Positions 8,601 to 16,001 of a stretch of 64,000 nucleotides of DNA are shown piece after piece (within the stretch, counting starts at the first letter, position 1; the number at the start of each line of letters is the position of its first letter). A program made the position numbers and the translations under genes. The stretch is taken from the NCBI GenBank assembly GCA_033717875.1, contig JADDKJ010000012.1, positions 1 to 64,000 on the forward strand, read 5' to 3'. The stretch is from SBBG01 sp033717875. Lineage in GTDB: Bacteria; Pseudomonadota; Gammaproteobacteria; Ga0077554; Ga007554. The notes beneath the pieces were generated by a model, which searched no databases, was not told the origin of the DNA, and saw only the letters and a program-made list of their open reading frames with translations.

Positions 8601-9419
8601 GAAACACTCTATGAGTTCGGGGCCGGGATTCGGAGCGACCTCCGAGCACAGCTCCTCGACGAAGAGGGGCGGGTGCTCGCGGAGGACACGGTTTACCGCT
8701 ACATGAGCATTGGTTGCTGCGGCGAGGAAGCCGAGCTGTACGGAGGAGACTCTAGCGGGCGCGGCTACATGCTGAAGGCTATGCTCGACGATGTTGCACC
8801 AGGCGCGAGCCTGCACTTGCTACGTGATGGGGAGGTGGTGTGGGAGCGACAACGCTCCGAGGCACCACCCAAGCTCAGCCACATTAAGGCGAGGGTTGAC
8901 GATGGACTCGTGCGGCTGTCCTGGACGTGCGTTCGCCATACCGACTACCCCAGCAATGCCTGGGTTCGATGGTCGAACAACGACGGCAAGTCGTGGCACG
9001 CCCTGACGATCGCTGAGGGGAACGCAGTCGATATTCCCCTTGCCCTGCTACCGGCAGGCGCAGTGCGGTTCCAAATCATGGCGCACGATGGCTTCGAGAC
9101 GGTTACCGCAATCAGTGCCCCTGTCAAGATCCCCGCGTTGCGACCAATGGTAGCCATCCTCTTTCCTCGCGCCAACGACCGTGCCTACGCAGAGAGATTC
9201 CTGCATCTCCGCGGCGCCGCCGCTAGTCCTGGTGGCGAACCGCCACCGGCCGAGGCGTATGTCTGGTATGTCGATGGCAAGGAAATCGGACGCGGTGCCG
9301 ATGTTTGGGTTGAGAACCCGGGCGCAGGCCGACACAAGCTCAGACTTGAAGTGAGCGGCCCTGGTGGGACAGGAGTTGCGCAGTCCGTTGTTGAAATTAT
9401 CAAGACTTCGCTTGAGTGA
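5694..9419 (+). CDS. giant cassette-encoded metzincin-like metalloprotease with IPT/TIG and Ig-like domains
   Basis: 1241 residues, exceptional for an integron cassette. The order appears to be: a transthyretin/carboxypeptidase-regulatory-like beta domain (about 15-90), a mixed helical region with a Cys-rich GCGCGG patch near 220, an IPT/TIG domain (about 345-430, TITGTGFG), further beta domains, a zinc protease core and C-terminal Ig-like domains (about 1000-1235). The zinc motif is HEIAHQLGLPH (820-830) and a Met-turn candidate, DFMSYC, follows at 890-895, as in metzincins. No N-terminal signal peptide is visible, so the export route is unclear. The ATG at 5694 is preceded by GGAGG at a 5-bp spacing; an upstream in-frame ATG at 5661 lies within the attC edge. 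Target unknown. Toxin, effector or surface protease are all possible. Confidence 0.7.
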   Translation: MRKSKGRLVSIDEIEGRITGDQQKGSGIPGLLAEIWVSDERGSRKLGSAYTDADGRFVARMSVEAATLRPRSVEIAVIDRYGTLVHRQSLHDLPSDRKKVQPVQVPAATLERHLAEPVLLQPDIQSPVDVHALVSGLESLVRAAFPELDQQRIDELLVPVRCPLPSPYMLQELEHEAFGVLAGDQISIETFLALLDRLGPIPEGGTSPLKLKGCGCGGSLPESGMAHKPYLAKERFLPADKSVAIIAAAAHLQASGRFGEEILSRALFPLCITETIGNLHRFLVGSPDQPTLRRRVGAMLAPFGPFPECPPPRGPSPDLHLTCEPIRVCGFEALEAFSGVPSYLISGVSTAVACPGDVITITGTGFGNVPGRVRFGPVETTATTWTSTSITVTVPTGAGNPLSLVLQKVTLMICGRLIEATPTGTMTATFEIGMPEIEAFFIGSPSNRPYCVEPGALIPLTWRVRGTTRVRVEILDDAGQVVFASDPAPRHGILIQTSAPQTSQTLRLRARLTATGACGQVAVDQFDIYVYRRASAVVNGIEITQAIQYYRANQHLDDATDRGPDNSLRLVTNKAAWVRAYLRSGLDPSFEGGRVPGVDGTLTVERRVNGVWGTVATIRSQNGPVTAVDSFPTYDAERGNINNSLNFVVPAAVMTGLLRFTVNVSFQRTCQSGSASSSIIADVNLQQTLNAAFITISYTGPDATGRNMLNLAAPTLPDCIAETAWAMRAFPLSGQPIVRIAGTLNTTMPLNDPRTAPGACSNNWGALLPRIQALVTADRAANPGNWVYYGIINSGIPVNVPGCNGVATGGLQGQPITYAHEIAHQLGLPHAPCGNAGAANPNYPVYEPYDLPVDVPATPIQNTIWTMASIGEYGLDIDNGNIANPNTAEDFMSYCGPAWISVFSHNFLVNRPNLTPLAIATGSGASSDRVVSDDERGFDVRLNTIRPLIHLLGRVDSEGKVEVTSVARLETLYEFGAGIRSDLRAQLLDEEGRVLAEDTVYRYMSIGCCGEEAELYGGDSSGRGYMLKAMLDDVAPGASLHLLRDGEVVWERQRSEAPPKLSHIKARVDDGLVRLSWTCVRHTDYPSNAWVRWSNNDGKSWHALTIAEGNAVDIPLALLPAGAVRFQIMAHDGFETVTAISAPVKIPALRPMVAILFPRANDRAYAERFLHLRGAAASPGGEPPPAEAYVWYVDGKEIGRGADVWVENPGAGRHKLRLEVSGPGGTGVAQSVVEIIKTSLE

Positions 9420-9510
9420 CTGCTGATCCAGGCGCATACGCAATGGCATATCAACGCTGTTCCAAATACGTTCAGGAATGCTCTCAGTCAGGTTCGCCAA
9501 GGTCGAGCCG

Positions 9511-9583
9511 CATAACACTGCGCTCAACACGGACGCCCTCAAGCAAGCTTCGCTTGCTTGAGGGCGCCGGTTAGCTCCACGTT
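9511..9583 (+). repeat. attC site 6, left part; interrupted at R' by the second MITE
   Basis: R'' CATAACA begins at 9511. A perfect hairpin of 14-bp arms (CGCCCTCAAGCAAG paired with CTTGCTTGAGGGCG) follows, then GGTTAGCT and CGTT at 9580-9583. The MITE starts at 9584 and GTTAGGG resumes at 9743. This attC belongs to the metalloprotease cassette. Confidence 0.8.
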
Positions 9584-9742
9584 GAGGCTGTAGAAAAACC
9601 TCTGGACAGGGAATTTTTATGAACGCGGAAAAATTTCGACCTCCTGAGATGCTCTGTATTCAGAGATCTCACCCCACGGAGGGGTTTTGCTATCCACTGA
9701 TTTTCGCCTTCTCGGCATTTCAGAGAGTTTTTCTACAGCCTC
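9584..9742. mobile_element. 159-bp MITE inserted in attC 6 (copy 2)
   Basis: Identical along its whole length to 2059-2217, in the same orientation relative to attC and with the same flanking GTT. Complete identity means very recent movement or ongoing homogenisation. Confidence 0.85.
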
Positions 9743-9755
9743 GTTAGGGCTCGCC

Positions 9756-9806
9756 ATGTATCTGCTGTACTGCGATGAAAGCAACCTTGAAGAGAAGGAC
9801 AACGAC
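9756..9806 (+). pseudogene. DUF3800-type gene, only the first ~17 codons left
   Basis: The ATG lies 13 bp after the GTT of attC 6, the usual place for a cassette gene. The reading MYLLYCDESN followed by an acidic stretch resembles the N-terminus of DUF3800 proteins. It stops making sense at 9806, where the truncated IS3 sequence begins. The rest of the cassette and its attC are absent. Confidence 0.6.
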
Positions 9807-10228
9807 TCCTGTGTGGGAATGTAGGTGATGTCGCCCGCGTAGACGGTGTTCGGGCGGCCCACTTCAAACTCCCGGTTGAGCAGGTTGGGGGCGACAGGAC
9901 GGCTATGGTTGGAGTTTGTCGTGGCTTTGAATTTGCGACGCCCCATGCTCTCCAGCCCTTGCTTCTTCATTAGGCGGCGTGTGCGGGCGCGACTGAGCGT
10001 TTCTCCCTCTGCGATCAATACCTGTTGAATGCGCCGGGCACCATAGGTCTTACGGCTGTCAGCATGAATCTCCTTCGCCCTCTCTCCCAAGCGCCGCTCT
10101 TCTCGACGGCGGGCGCTCTCTGGCCGCCCCAGCCATTCGTAATAGCCGCTGCGGGAGACGCCCAGCACGGCGCACTGGCGACTGACAGGAAATATTTCCC
10201 GATGCTTCTTGATGGATGCGTACTTCAC
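9807..10228 (-). pseudogene. IS3-family transposase OrfB, 3'-truncated
   Basis: Starts with GTG overlapping the orfA stop (GTGA). It contains the HTH_21-type region (YGARRIQQVLIAEGETLSR) and reaches only the first catalytic Asp block, YAGDITYIPTQE, before sequence identity breaks at 9807. The rest of the DDE core is lost, so it is inactive. In an intact element OrfB would be made as an OrfAB fusion by -1 slippage; orfA carries an A7 run at about 10257-10263 in the right phase for this. Confidence 0.8.
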
Positions 10229-10527
10229 AGACTCTCCTTTGCAAAGTACGCTGCCGCTTTTTTTAGGATGTCGCGCTCCTCCGTCAGGCGTCTGTTTTCC
10301 TGGCGCAGGCGCTTTACTTCGTCGTAGAGGTGCTCATCTCCCACAGGTTCTGCCTTGCGCTGTTTGGGGCGATGGTATTTGCCGATCCAGGTGTGCAGGG
10401 TGTTCTTGTTGATCCCCAGCTCCTGTGCGGTCTTGCTGATCGGCTGCTCACTCCCTACCGCCAGCTTGACAGCGGATTCCCTGAACTCGGCTGTGTATTT
10501 CTTCTCTGGTTTCTTCTGTTCGCTCAT
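10225..10527 (-). CDS. IS3-family transposase OrfA
   Basis: 100 residues: an N-terminal helix-turn-helix (KTAQELGINKNTLHTWIGKY, about 33-52) and a C-terminal leucine-zipper-like coiled coil (EVKRLRQENRRLTEERDILK, about 70-89), the standard OrfA layout. The A AAA AAA run near its 3' end fits the programmed -1 frameshift site used by IS3 elements. The reading frame is intact, but with OrfB truncated it can make only the DNA-binding half. Confidence 0.8.
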   Translation of the reverse strand: MSEQKKPEKKYTAEFRESAVKLAVGSEQPISKTAQELGINKNTLHTWIGKYHRPKQRKAEPVGDEHLYDEVKRLRQENRRLTEERDILKKAAAYFAKESL

Positions 10528-10595
10528 CTGGACACTCTCTCAGTAAGTTTCAATTTTACTTGTGGTTGTGTGTCCGGAATAGTTTAGCCAGATCA

Positions 10596-11275
10596 GCCTA
10601 CCGTAAGCCACGAGACCCTCTATCAGCGCATCTATGCTGACAAACGAGCCGGTGGCACAACTGCATTGCGCCCTGCGTTGCCAGAAGGCCCGTAGAAAGC
10701 GCTATGGCGGACGCGAGCGACGCGGCACCATTCCCAACCAAGTGTCCATCGATCGGCGTCCCGCCATCGTGGACGAGCGTGCCCGCTTCGGCGACTGGGA
10801 GGCCGATCTGGTCATCGGCGCCGGTCAGCAACAGGCGCTAGTCACCCTCAACGAGCGCACGTCCCGTTACTCGCTGATTGCCCATGTCCCGTTCAAGACG
10901 GCACAGGCAGTCTCAGATGCGATGATCTCTTTTCTGACGCCTTTTGCAGCCTGCGTTCACACGCTGACAACCGACAACGGGAAGGAGTTCGCCCAACATG
11001 AGCGGGTCGCCAAGGAGCTCGATGCAGACTACTTCTTCGCTCACCCTTACGCATCATGGGAGCACGGTGCCAATGAGAACATGAACGGACTCATCCGCCA
11101 GTTCTTTCCAAAGAAGATGCGCTTCGAATCCATCACGCAGGAAGAGATCGAATTCGCCATGCATCGACTCAATCACCGCCCCAGAAAATGCCTCGGCTTC
11201 AAAACACCTCACGAGGTCTTTATGATGCAGTTACACTCTCGTCAAAACACCGTTGCACTTCAGACTTGAATCCGC
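10596..11275 (+). pseudogene. IS30-family transposase remnant (5'-truncated, frameshifted)
   Basis: Coding begins abruptly with SHETLYQRIYADKRAGG right after the IS3 end. It shifts frame near 10655, where GGT must join QLHCALRCQKARRKRYG in another frame, then reads to 11269. The DDE residues are present (FGDWEADLVIG, TTDNGKEF, ENMNGLIRQFFPK). The N-terminal HTH part is missing, so this is a dead copy. The element probably ends just past the stop, where the inverted-repeat-like CTTCAGACTTGAATCC lies. The IS3 appears to have inserted into it first and then deleted outward. Confidence 0.7.
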
Positions 11276-11348
11276 CATTTTAAAAAAGCCAGATTTTCGT
11301 CTTACACGAGAAGACGAGCCACTGTAGCGAATAGGTGGCATGACTTCC

Positions 11349-11362
11349 TTGATCTAGATCAA
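11349..11362. promoter_or_regulatory. candidate FNR/ANR-type binding site
   Basis: TTGATCTAGATCAA matches the FNR consensus TTGAT-N4-ATCAA exactly. It lies 278 bp before the SAM synthetase start. A transcription start 41.5 bp downstream of its centre would fall near 11397, leaving a 240-nt leader that contains the palindromic repeat. Function is inferred from the match only. Confidence 0.45.
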
Positions 11363-11440
11363 AGAACTCGCAACTTTTTATATCGATTGACACCGCCATT
11401 CCGCATCATTTGATAGAGGTACGGCTTACCATGATATATA

Positions 11441-11542
11441 GGAACCTCTGATCAAATCAGAGGTTCCCCAGCACAGGGAAGAGCGAAGCGAAGGGTTCTG
11501 CCGGCACTGGAGAATTCCGGGATGGAATTATTCAGAGCTTCC
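11441..11542. repeat. 102-bp palindromic repeat (GGAACCTCTGA family), copy A
   Basis: The ends are inverted repeats (GGAACCTCTGA at 11441-11451, TCAGAGCTTCC at 11532-11542). The left 27 bp is itself a near-perfect hairpin. In reverse orientation the whole unit aligns with 28810-28888, which shares CTGAATAATTCCATCC and the terminal hairpin. It may terminate or stabilise transcripts. Confidence 0.7.
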
Positions 11543-11639
11543 CAAAGAGACTCGTGGTCGGTTAACGTGTCATTGCACGGCGTCCGGGGTGGAGAAATAC
11601 ACGGGGTGCGCTGGGTGTGCCCCGCATAGGAGGGTTCTC

Positions 11640-12833
11640 ATGAACATCACCATCGCCCCGCTGATCACATCCCCGGTGACAACCGAGATCGTGGAGCGCA
11701 AGGGCCTGGGTCACCCCGATACTCTGTGTGATGCCCTGGCCGAGCAGTTCAGTCTGGCCCTGTCGCGCTTTTATCTCGATCGTTTCGGTTTTATCCTCCA
11801 CCATAACGTGGACAAGGGATTGCTGTGGGGTGGGGCGGCGCGACCGGCTTTCGGTGGCGGCGAGGTATTACAGCCGATGGAAATCTTTCTCACCGGCCGC
11901 GCCACCTGCGAATTCCGGGGCGTCAAAATCCCGGTCGAAGAACTCGCTATCGAGGCCAGCCGCCGTTGGCTGAAGGAGCATCTGCATGCCCTGGACCCGG
12001 AGCGGCATGTGCGCATCCATACCCTGATCCGTCGCAGCTCTCCCGACCTGATAGAGCTGTTCCTGCGCGGCCAGAAAACCGGCGCCGTGCTCGCCAATGA
12101 TACTTCGTGCGGCGTCGGCTATGCCCCTCTCGATACATTGGAAAGGACCGTGCTGCAAGTGGAGCGCCACCTGAATTCTCCCGCCATCAAGGCGGCCCAT
12201 CCCGAGCTTGGCGAGGACATCAAAGTGATGGGGACCCGCCAAGGCGACAGCATCATTCTCACCATCGCTTGCGCGCTGATCGACCGCCATGTCGCCAGCC
12301 TGACGGATTATCTGGCCAAGAAGGTCCGTTTGCGTGAACTGGCCCTTGCGGCGGCACGACAGGCCAGCGATGCGCGGGTCGCGGTGGAGGTCAACACCGC
12401 CGACGGCGACAATGAAGAGAGCATCTATCTCACCGTCACCGGCACGTCGGCGGAGGCCGGCGATGACGGTCAGGTGGGGCGTGGCAACCGCGTCAATGGC
12501 TTGATCGCGTTTTACCGGCCCATGAGCATGGAGGCGGCGGCGGGCAAGAATCCGATCAGCCACGTCGGTAAACTCTACAATGTGGCCGCCCACCGTATCG
12601 CCCATGCCGTGGCCTCCGAGGTGGCGGGCGTGCAGGAGGTGTATTGTTATCTGGTGAGCCAGATCGGCCGGCCGATCCAGGAACCTCAGATCGCCGACCT
12701 GCATGTGCGCGTGAAGGAAGGTTGTGCGCTGCACGAAATACGGCCGTATATCGCGGAGATCGCACAAGCCCATTTGTCTACCGTGGACACGCTGTGGCGG
12801 GATCTGCTGGCCGGCGAGCAGACGATATTTTGA
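11640..12833 (+). CDS. archaeal-type S-adenosylmethionine synthetase
   Basis: 397 residues of the archaeal methionine adenosyltransferase family (AdoMet_Synthase), not the bacterial MetK family. It makes S-adenosylmethionine from ATP and methionine. Motifs include GLGHPDTLCDALAEQ near the N-terminus, HHNVDKGLLWGG, ANDTSCGVGYAPLDTLE and KVMGTRQGDSI. The start at 11640 has AGGAGGG at a 5-bp spacing; an upstream in-frame ATG at 11589 lacks one. It heads a tight run with DUF6763, an M28 peptidase and a lipoprotein. Transfer from archaea, or descent within a bacterial branch of this family, would both explain it. Confidence 0.88.
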   Translation: MNITIAPLITSPVTTEIVERKGLGHPDTLCDALAEQFSLALSRFYLDRFGFILHHNVDKGLLWGGAARPAFGGGEVLQPMEIFLTGRATCEFRGVKIPVEELAIEASRRWLKEHLHALDPERHVRIHTLIRRSSPDLIELFLRGQKTGAVLANDTSCGVGYAPLDTLERTVLQVERHLNSPAIKAAHPELGEDIKVMGTRQGDSIILTIACALIDRHVASLTDYLAKKVRLRELALAAARQASDARVAVEVNTADGDNEESIYLTVTGTSAEAGDDGQVGRGNRVNGLIAFYRPMSMEAAAGKNPISHVGKLYNVAAHRIAHAVASEVAGVQEVYCYLVSQIGRPIQEPQIADLHVRVKEGCALHEIRPYIAEIAQAHLSTVDTLWRDLLAGEQTIF

Positions 12834-12868
12834 GACTTTGTTTCGCATCGACAATGAGGAGAGATGCC

Positions 12869-13138
12869 ATGCCAAAAGAGGAACTGCAACCCACTGTGGG
12901 ATCCTGGTACGAAAGTGACGATGGTCAGGTGTTCATGGTGCTCGCCGTCGACAAGGCCAGAGACGCGATTGATGTCCGCTACATCACGGGCCGGCTCGAC
13001 ACCATCGACATGGAAGCCTGGGCGGGGATGGATCTGCGCGAAGTCGAACCGCTCGAAGAATGGCAGGCGTCGATGGAGCAGTACGCGCAGTCACGGTCGC
13101 TCCGGGAGTATTTACCCAAGGGGATCGAGGAAGAGTGA
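12869..13138 (+). CDS. DUF6763-like small protein
   Basis: 89 residues, acidic, with the pattern PTVGSWYESDDGQVFMVLAV at the N-terminus, then a beta-rich core and a Glu-rich tail. This resembles the small DUF6763 family of gammaproteobacteria, whose function is unknown. GAGGAGAG precedes the ATG. It lies 35 bp after the SAM synthetase, and its stop overlaps the GTG of the next gene, so it is translationally coupled. Confidence 0.65.
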   Translation: MPKEELQPTVGSWYESDDGQVFMVLAVDKARDAIDVRYITGRLDTIDMEAWAGMDLREVEPLEEWQASMEQYAQSRSLREYLPKGIEEE

Positions 13139-14013
13139 TCACGCCGGACGCCCTGGCCAGACACGTGCAGACGCTGGCGGGCGAGATCGGCGAGCGCAAT
13201 GTGTTCCGGCCCGAGGCACTGGCCGCCGCCGCAGACTACATCACGGCGCAGTGGCAGTCTCAGGGCTATCAGGTGGTACCGCAGGTTTACAAGGTGCGCG
13301 GTGTTGCGAGCGCCAACCTGGAAGTGGCGCGGCGCGGTGTCGTGCGCCCTGAAGAAATCATCCTGATCGGCGCCCACTACGATTCGGTGGCCGGCAGCCC
13401 GGGCGCCAACGATAACGCCAGCGCCGTGGCGGCGCTCCTGGAAATTTCCCGCTTGTTCATGGATGTCGAGCCGGCCATCACGGTGCGTTTCGTGGCTTTC
13501 GTCAACGAGGAGCCGCCGTTCTTCTTTTGGGGCAAGATGGGAAGCATGGTCTACGCCAAGGCGGCCCGCGCCCGGAATGACGACATCCGCCTCATGGTCT
13601 CCCTGGAAATGCTGGGCTGTTACAGCGATGCACCAGGCAGCCAGCATTACCCGCCGCTATTCCGCTATTTTCATCCCAGCCGCGGCAATTTCATCGCTTT
13701 CGTCTCCAACCTGCGCTCACGCCGCGCCATGCGTCGGGCCGCGGCCGCCTTCCGCGCCCACAGCGACTTCCCACTGGAACACACCGCCACCTTCGGCTTC
13801 ATTCCCGGCGTGGCGTGGAGCGACCATCTCTCCTTCTGGCGCGCGGGCTACCACGCCTTCATGGTCACCGACACGGCGTTTTATCGCTATCCCTACTATC
13901 ACACCGCACAGGACAGTCCCGACAAGGTCGATTATGCCCGTCTGGCGCGCGTCAGCGAGGGGTTGTATCATGCCTTTGCCGAGCTGGCGAATGGAGGAGG
14001 CAAGCCGCAATGA
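13135..14013 (+). CDS. M28-family zinc peptidase
   Basis: 292 residues with the M28 aminopeptidase core. The first zinc ligands are in AHYDSVAGSPGANDNASA (about 80-97) and the acidic pair is in FVNEEPPFF (about 124-132). A late DH motif (SDHLSFW) and a C-terminal His (YHTAQD) complete the usual ligand set. I chose GTG 13135, which overlaps the previous stop (GTGA) and follows GAGGAAGA. No signal peptide is visible from this start. Substrate unknown. Its stop overlaps the ATG of the lipoprotein gene. Confidence 0.8.
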   Translation: MITPDALARHVQTLAGEIGERNVFRPEALAAAADYITAQWQSQGYQVVPQVYKVRGVASANLEVARRGVVRPEEIILIGAHYDSVAGSPGANDNASAVAALLEISRLFMDVEPAITVRFVAFVNEEPPFFFWGKMGSMVYAKAARARNDDIRLMVSLEMLGCYSDAPGSQHYPPLFRYFHPSRGNFIAFVSNLRSRRAMRRAAAAFRAHSDFPLEHTATFGFIPGVAWSDHLSFWRAGYHAFMVTDTAFYRYPYYHTAQDSPDKVDYARLARVSEGLYHAFAELANGGGKPQ

Positions 14014-14576
14014 ATCTCCCATGGACCCGATGGAGTCTGATCATGGCCCTGGCGGGTTTGAGCGCGTGCGCCAGTCTGGCCCCGCAAGACGAGAACTTGT
14101 CCTTCTATCCGGTACCGGCCGGATCAAGGATCATTCTGCATCAGGATCTCCAGGTCCCGCCGGATTCGGTGCGCGCCTATATGCAGCATGGGCAGGTCGT
14201 GAAGGCCCCCAGCCCGTTCGATCCATATTGCCAGTTTGAGGTGAACGATGTGCTGCCGGTCGCGCAGACGATCAAGGCCGATGAGTTCGTGGTGCGCAAG
14301 ACGCAGATGGGAGAGCAACATATCGCATCCCGCAGCCCATTCATGAAGGCCGGGATGGGCGTCAGCTTTGGTGCGCGGTCGGGTTCGCGCGACGTGCTGC
14401 TGGTGTGGTATTTGTGGCTCGACTCGCCACGCCAACCGAACGTGCGGCGACTCATTTGCGGCGGCAAATTCGACGCGCCCTACCGCGCCCGCCGTCCCAG
14501 CATCAATGAAATACGCGCCCAGCTAGGCAGCATCGCTACGTTGAACGTCGTCCAGAAGCCGGGCGCGGGGCAATAA
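14010..14576 (+). CDS. predicted outer-membrane or periplasmic lipoprotein
   Basis: 188 residues. The N-terminus is a lipoprotein signal with lipobox LSAC (Cys at about 20). The mature part has a mixed alpha/beta composition with two further cysteines and no domain I recognise. The ATG overlaps the stop of the peptidase gene (ATGA). It is the last gene of the operon and converges with the minus-strand gene at 14583, leaving 6 bp. Confidence 0.7.
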   Translation: MNLPWTRWSLIMALAGLSACASLAPQDENLSFYPVPAGSRIILHQDLQVPPDSVRAYMQHGQVVKAPSPFDPYCQFEVNDVLPVAQTIKADEFVVRKTQMGEQHIASRSPFMKAGMGVSFGARSGSRDVLLVWYLWLDSPRQPNVRRLICGGKFDAPYRARRPSINEIRAQLGSIATLNVVQKPGAGQ

Positions 14577-14582
14577 AAAAAG

Positions 14583-15887
14583 TCAGCGTTTCCGCGCGAC
14601 CGCTCCCACAGCCCAATCCGCACCGCGCGGCAGACCGAGCAATTCACGCACACTCTCGGCATCGGCAGCCGCGCAAACGGCGATCATCAGCGCCTGGGCG
14701 GGCACCACGTCGGTCGTGGCCACGGTGTGCGCAAGATAGGGGATCATGACGGGCTCCACGGAGAACACGCGGTAGCCCATCCCCAGCAGCAGCGGGAGGA
14801 TGCCCGGCACCTGGGGCAGCAGGCCGCTCACCTGGACACGACCCACCTCGTCACCGGCCTCCTCGGCAAGCCGCTTCAGAAAGCGAAACAGCACTGGAGC
14901 GTAGGGGTCGAGCAACGCACCCACTTCGGCAAGATCACGATCGGCGGCGAACAGGCCCTGCATGAGATCGTTGCAGCCCAGTGTGACGAAATCGGCCGCG
15001 CTCAGAAAATCGCTGATCGCCAACGCCGCAGCGGGGGTCTCGATCATGCTGCCCATGGCGAGAGGGACGGGCGAGAGTCTTTCGACCTCGTGGCGCAGCC
15101 GCCGGAATTCTTCCAGCCGCGTGACATAGGGTATCAGCAGCGCCAGGTCATATTCAGAGGCAAGCCTGGCTGCCGCCTGGACGATGGCGTGGAACACACT
15201 GCGTACCGGCTCGATGCCATACAGGCGCGCCCCGCGCAGGCCGAGTGCGCTTGCCATGCCGGGGATGGGTTCCAGCCAGGAGGGGAGCTTGTCCGGCGAA
15301 AAATCCGGCAGCCGCACCGTCACCGGCAAGGGGCGCATAATCTCGCACACGTCGCGCAGCGCCTGCTCATAGAACGCCGCATCAGGCTGCTCACCGGCCA
15401 GCGGCGCGAGAAACTCGGAGCGTAACGAGCCGATGGCGGTCGCGCCATTGGCCAAGGCCGTCGCCGCCCCTGCCGCATCCGCCACGCTGGCGCGCAGATC
15501 CACAGCCGAACCGTCCGCGGTCATCAACTCGCCGCCCCGCAGAGGCGTTGCGAACGCGGCCGATGGGACGGTCTCTTCTACCGCTGTATCTGTGATGAGG
15601 CCGCTAGCCCCGTCAAGCACCGCCTCCATCCCTGGCGGAAGGTCCGCGGCCTGGGCGGCGGTCACCATCACCGTCGGTATACCCTTGCCCAATAGGCGGA
15701 TCATCGGATGCGACAGCGGCGCGCCGTCGACCACCACGACACCGGCAGGCGGCACGGCAAAAGGCTGAAGCTCATGCTGAGCCAGCACCAGCAGGTTGTC
15801 CGGCCCCGCGCCCGCCATGCCGCGCCGTACTATCCCCCGCGCTCGTCCCGGCACAAAAGGCATTGCATGCAGTCTAAATCTGGACAT
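14583..15887 (-). CDS. enzyme-I-like PEP-utilising protein (short form)
   Basis: 434 residues related to PTS enzyme I and other PEP-utilising enzymes. An N-terminal swivelling-domain remnant (GAPLSHPMIRLLGKGIP, His at about 60) precedes the C-terminal TIM-barrel PEP-binding domain, marked by RSEFL, RLPDFSPDK, GSMIETPAAA and LGCNDLMQGLFAADRD. The HPr-interaction domain of true enzyme I is missing. The catalytic-Cys segment near the C-terminus (usually VCGE) reads QVSGLLPQ, so classical PEP phosphotransfer is doubtful. No HPr or EII genes are nearby. Divergent from the SUMF1-like gene, with 114 bp between starts. Confidence 0.7.
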   Translation of the reverse strand: MSRFRLHAMPFVPGRARGIVRRGMAGAGPDNLLVLAQHELQPFAVPPAGVVVVDGAPLSHPMIRLLGKGIPTVMVTAAQAADLPPGMEAVLDGASGLITDTAVEETVPSAAFATPLRGGELMTADGSAVDLRASVADAAGAATALANGATAIGSLRSEFLAPLAGEQPDAAFYEQALRDVCEIMRPLPVTVRLPDFSPDKLPSWLEPIPGMASALGLRGARLYGIEPVRSVFHAIVQAAARLASEYDLALLIPYVTRLEEFRRLRHEVERLSPVPLAMGSMIETPAAALAISDFLSAADFVTLGCNDLMQGLFAADRDLAEVGALLDPYAPVLFRFLKRLAEEAGDEVGRVQVSGLLPQVPGILPLLLGMGYRVFSVEPVMIPYLAHTVATTDVVPAQALMIAVCAAADAESVRELLGLPRGADWAVGAVARKR

Positions 15888-16001
15888 GATCTCAAGCTCC
15901 CGGGAAGAGCCGCAAGCACAGAAGAACGCCCAACCTTTTTGCGGCAGCTTATATGCTAATATGCAGCCTCTGCTGATAAAAACCCAGACGGAACCGGCAC
16001 A

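Larger units (their letters stand above)
9807..10595 (-). mobile_element. IS3-family element, truncated at its transposase 3' end
   Basis: The minus strand carries orfA and the first part of orfB. The upstream end is present near 10571-10595 (TGTCCGGAATAGTTTAGCCA on the plus strand), next to IS30 sequence. The downstream half of orfB and the other terminus are missing, replaced abruptly at 9806/9807 by the DUF3800 fragment. A deletion running out of the IS and into the cassette explains the junction. Confidence 0.7.
11276..11639. other. intergenic region upstream of the SAM synthetase operon
   Basis: A 364-bp gap between the IS30 remnant and the metK-like gene. It contains an FNR-type palindrome (11349-11362), a 102-bp palindromic repeat (11441-11542) and then about 80 bp of leader. 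No convincing gene was seen on either strand. Confidence 0.6.
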
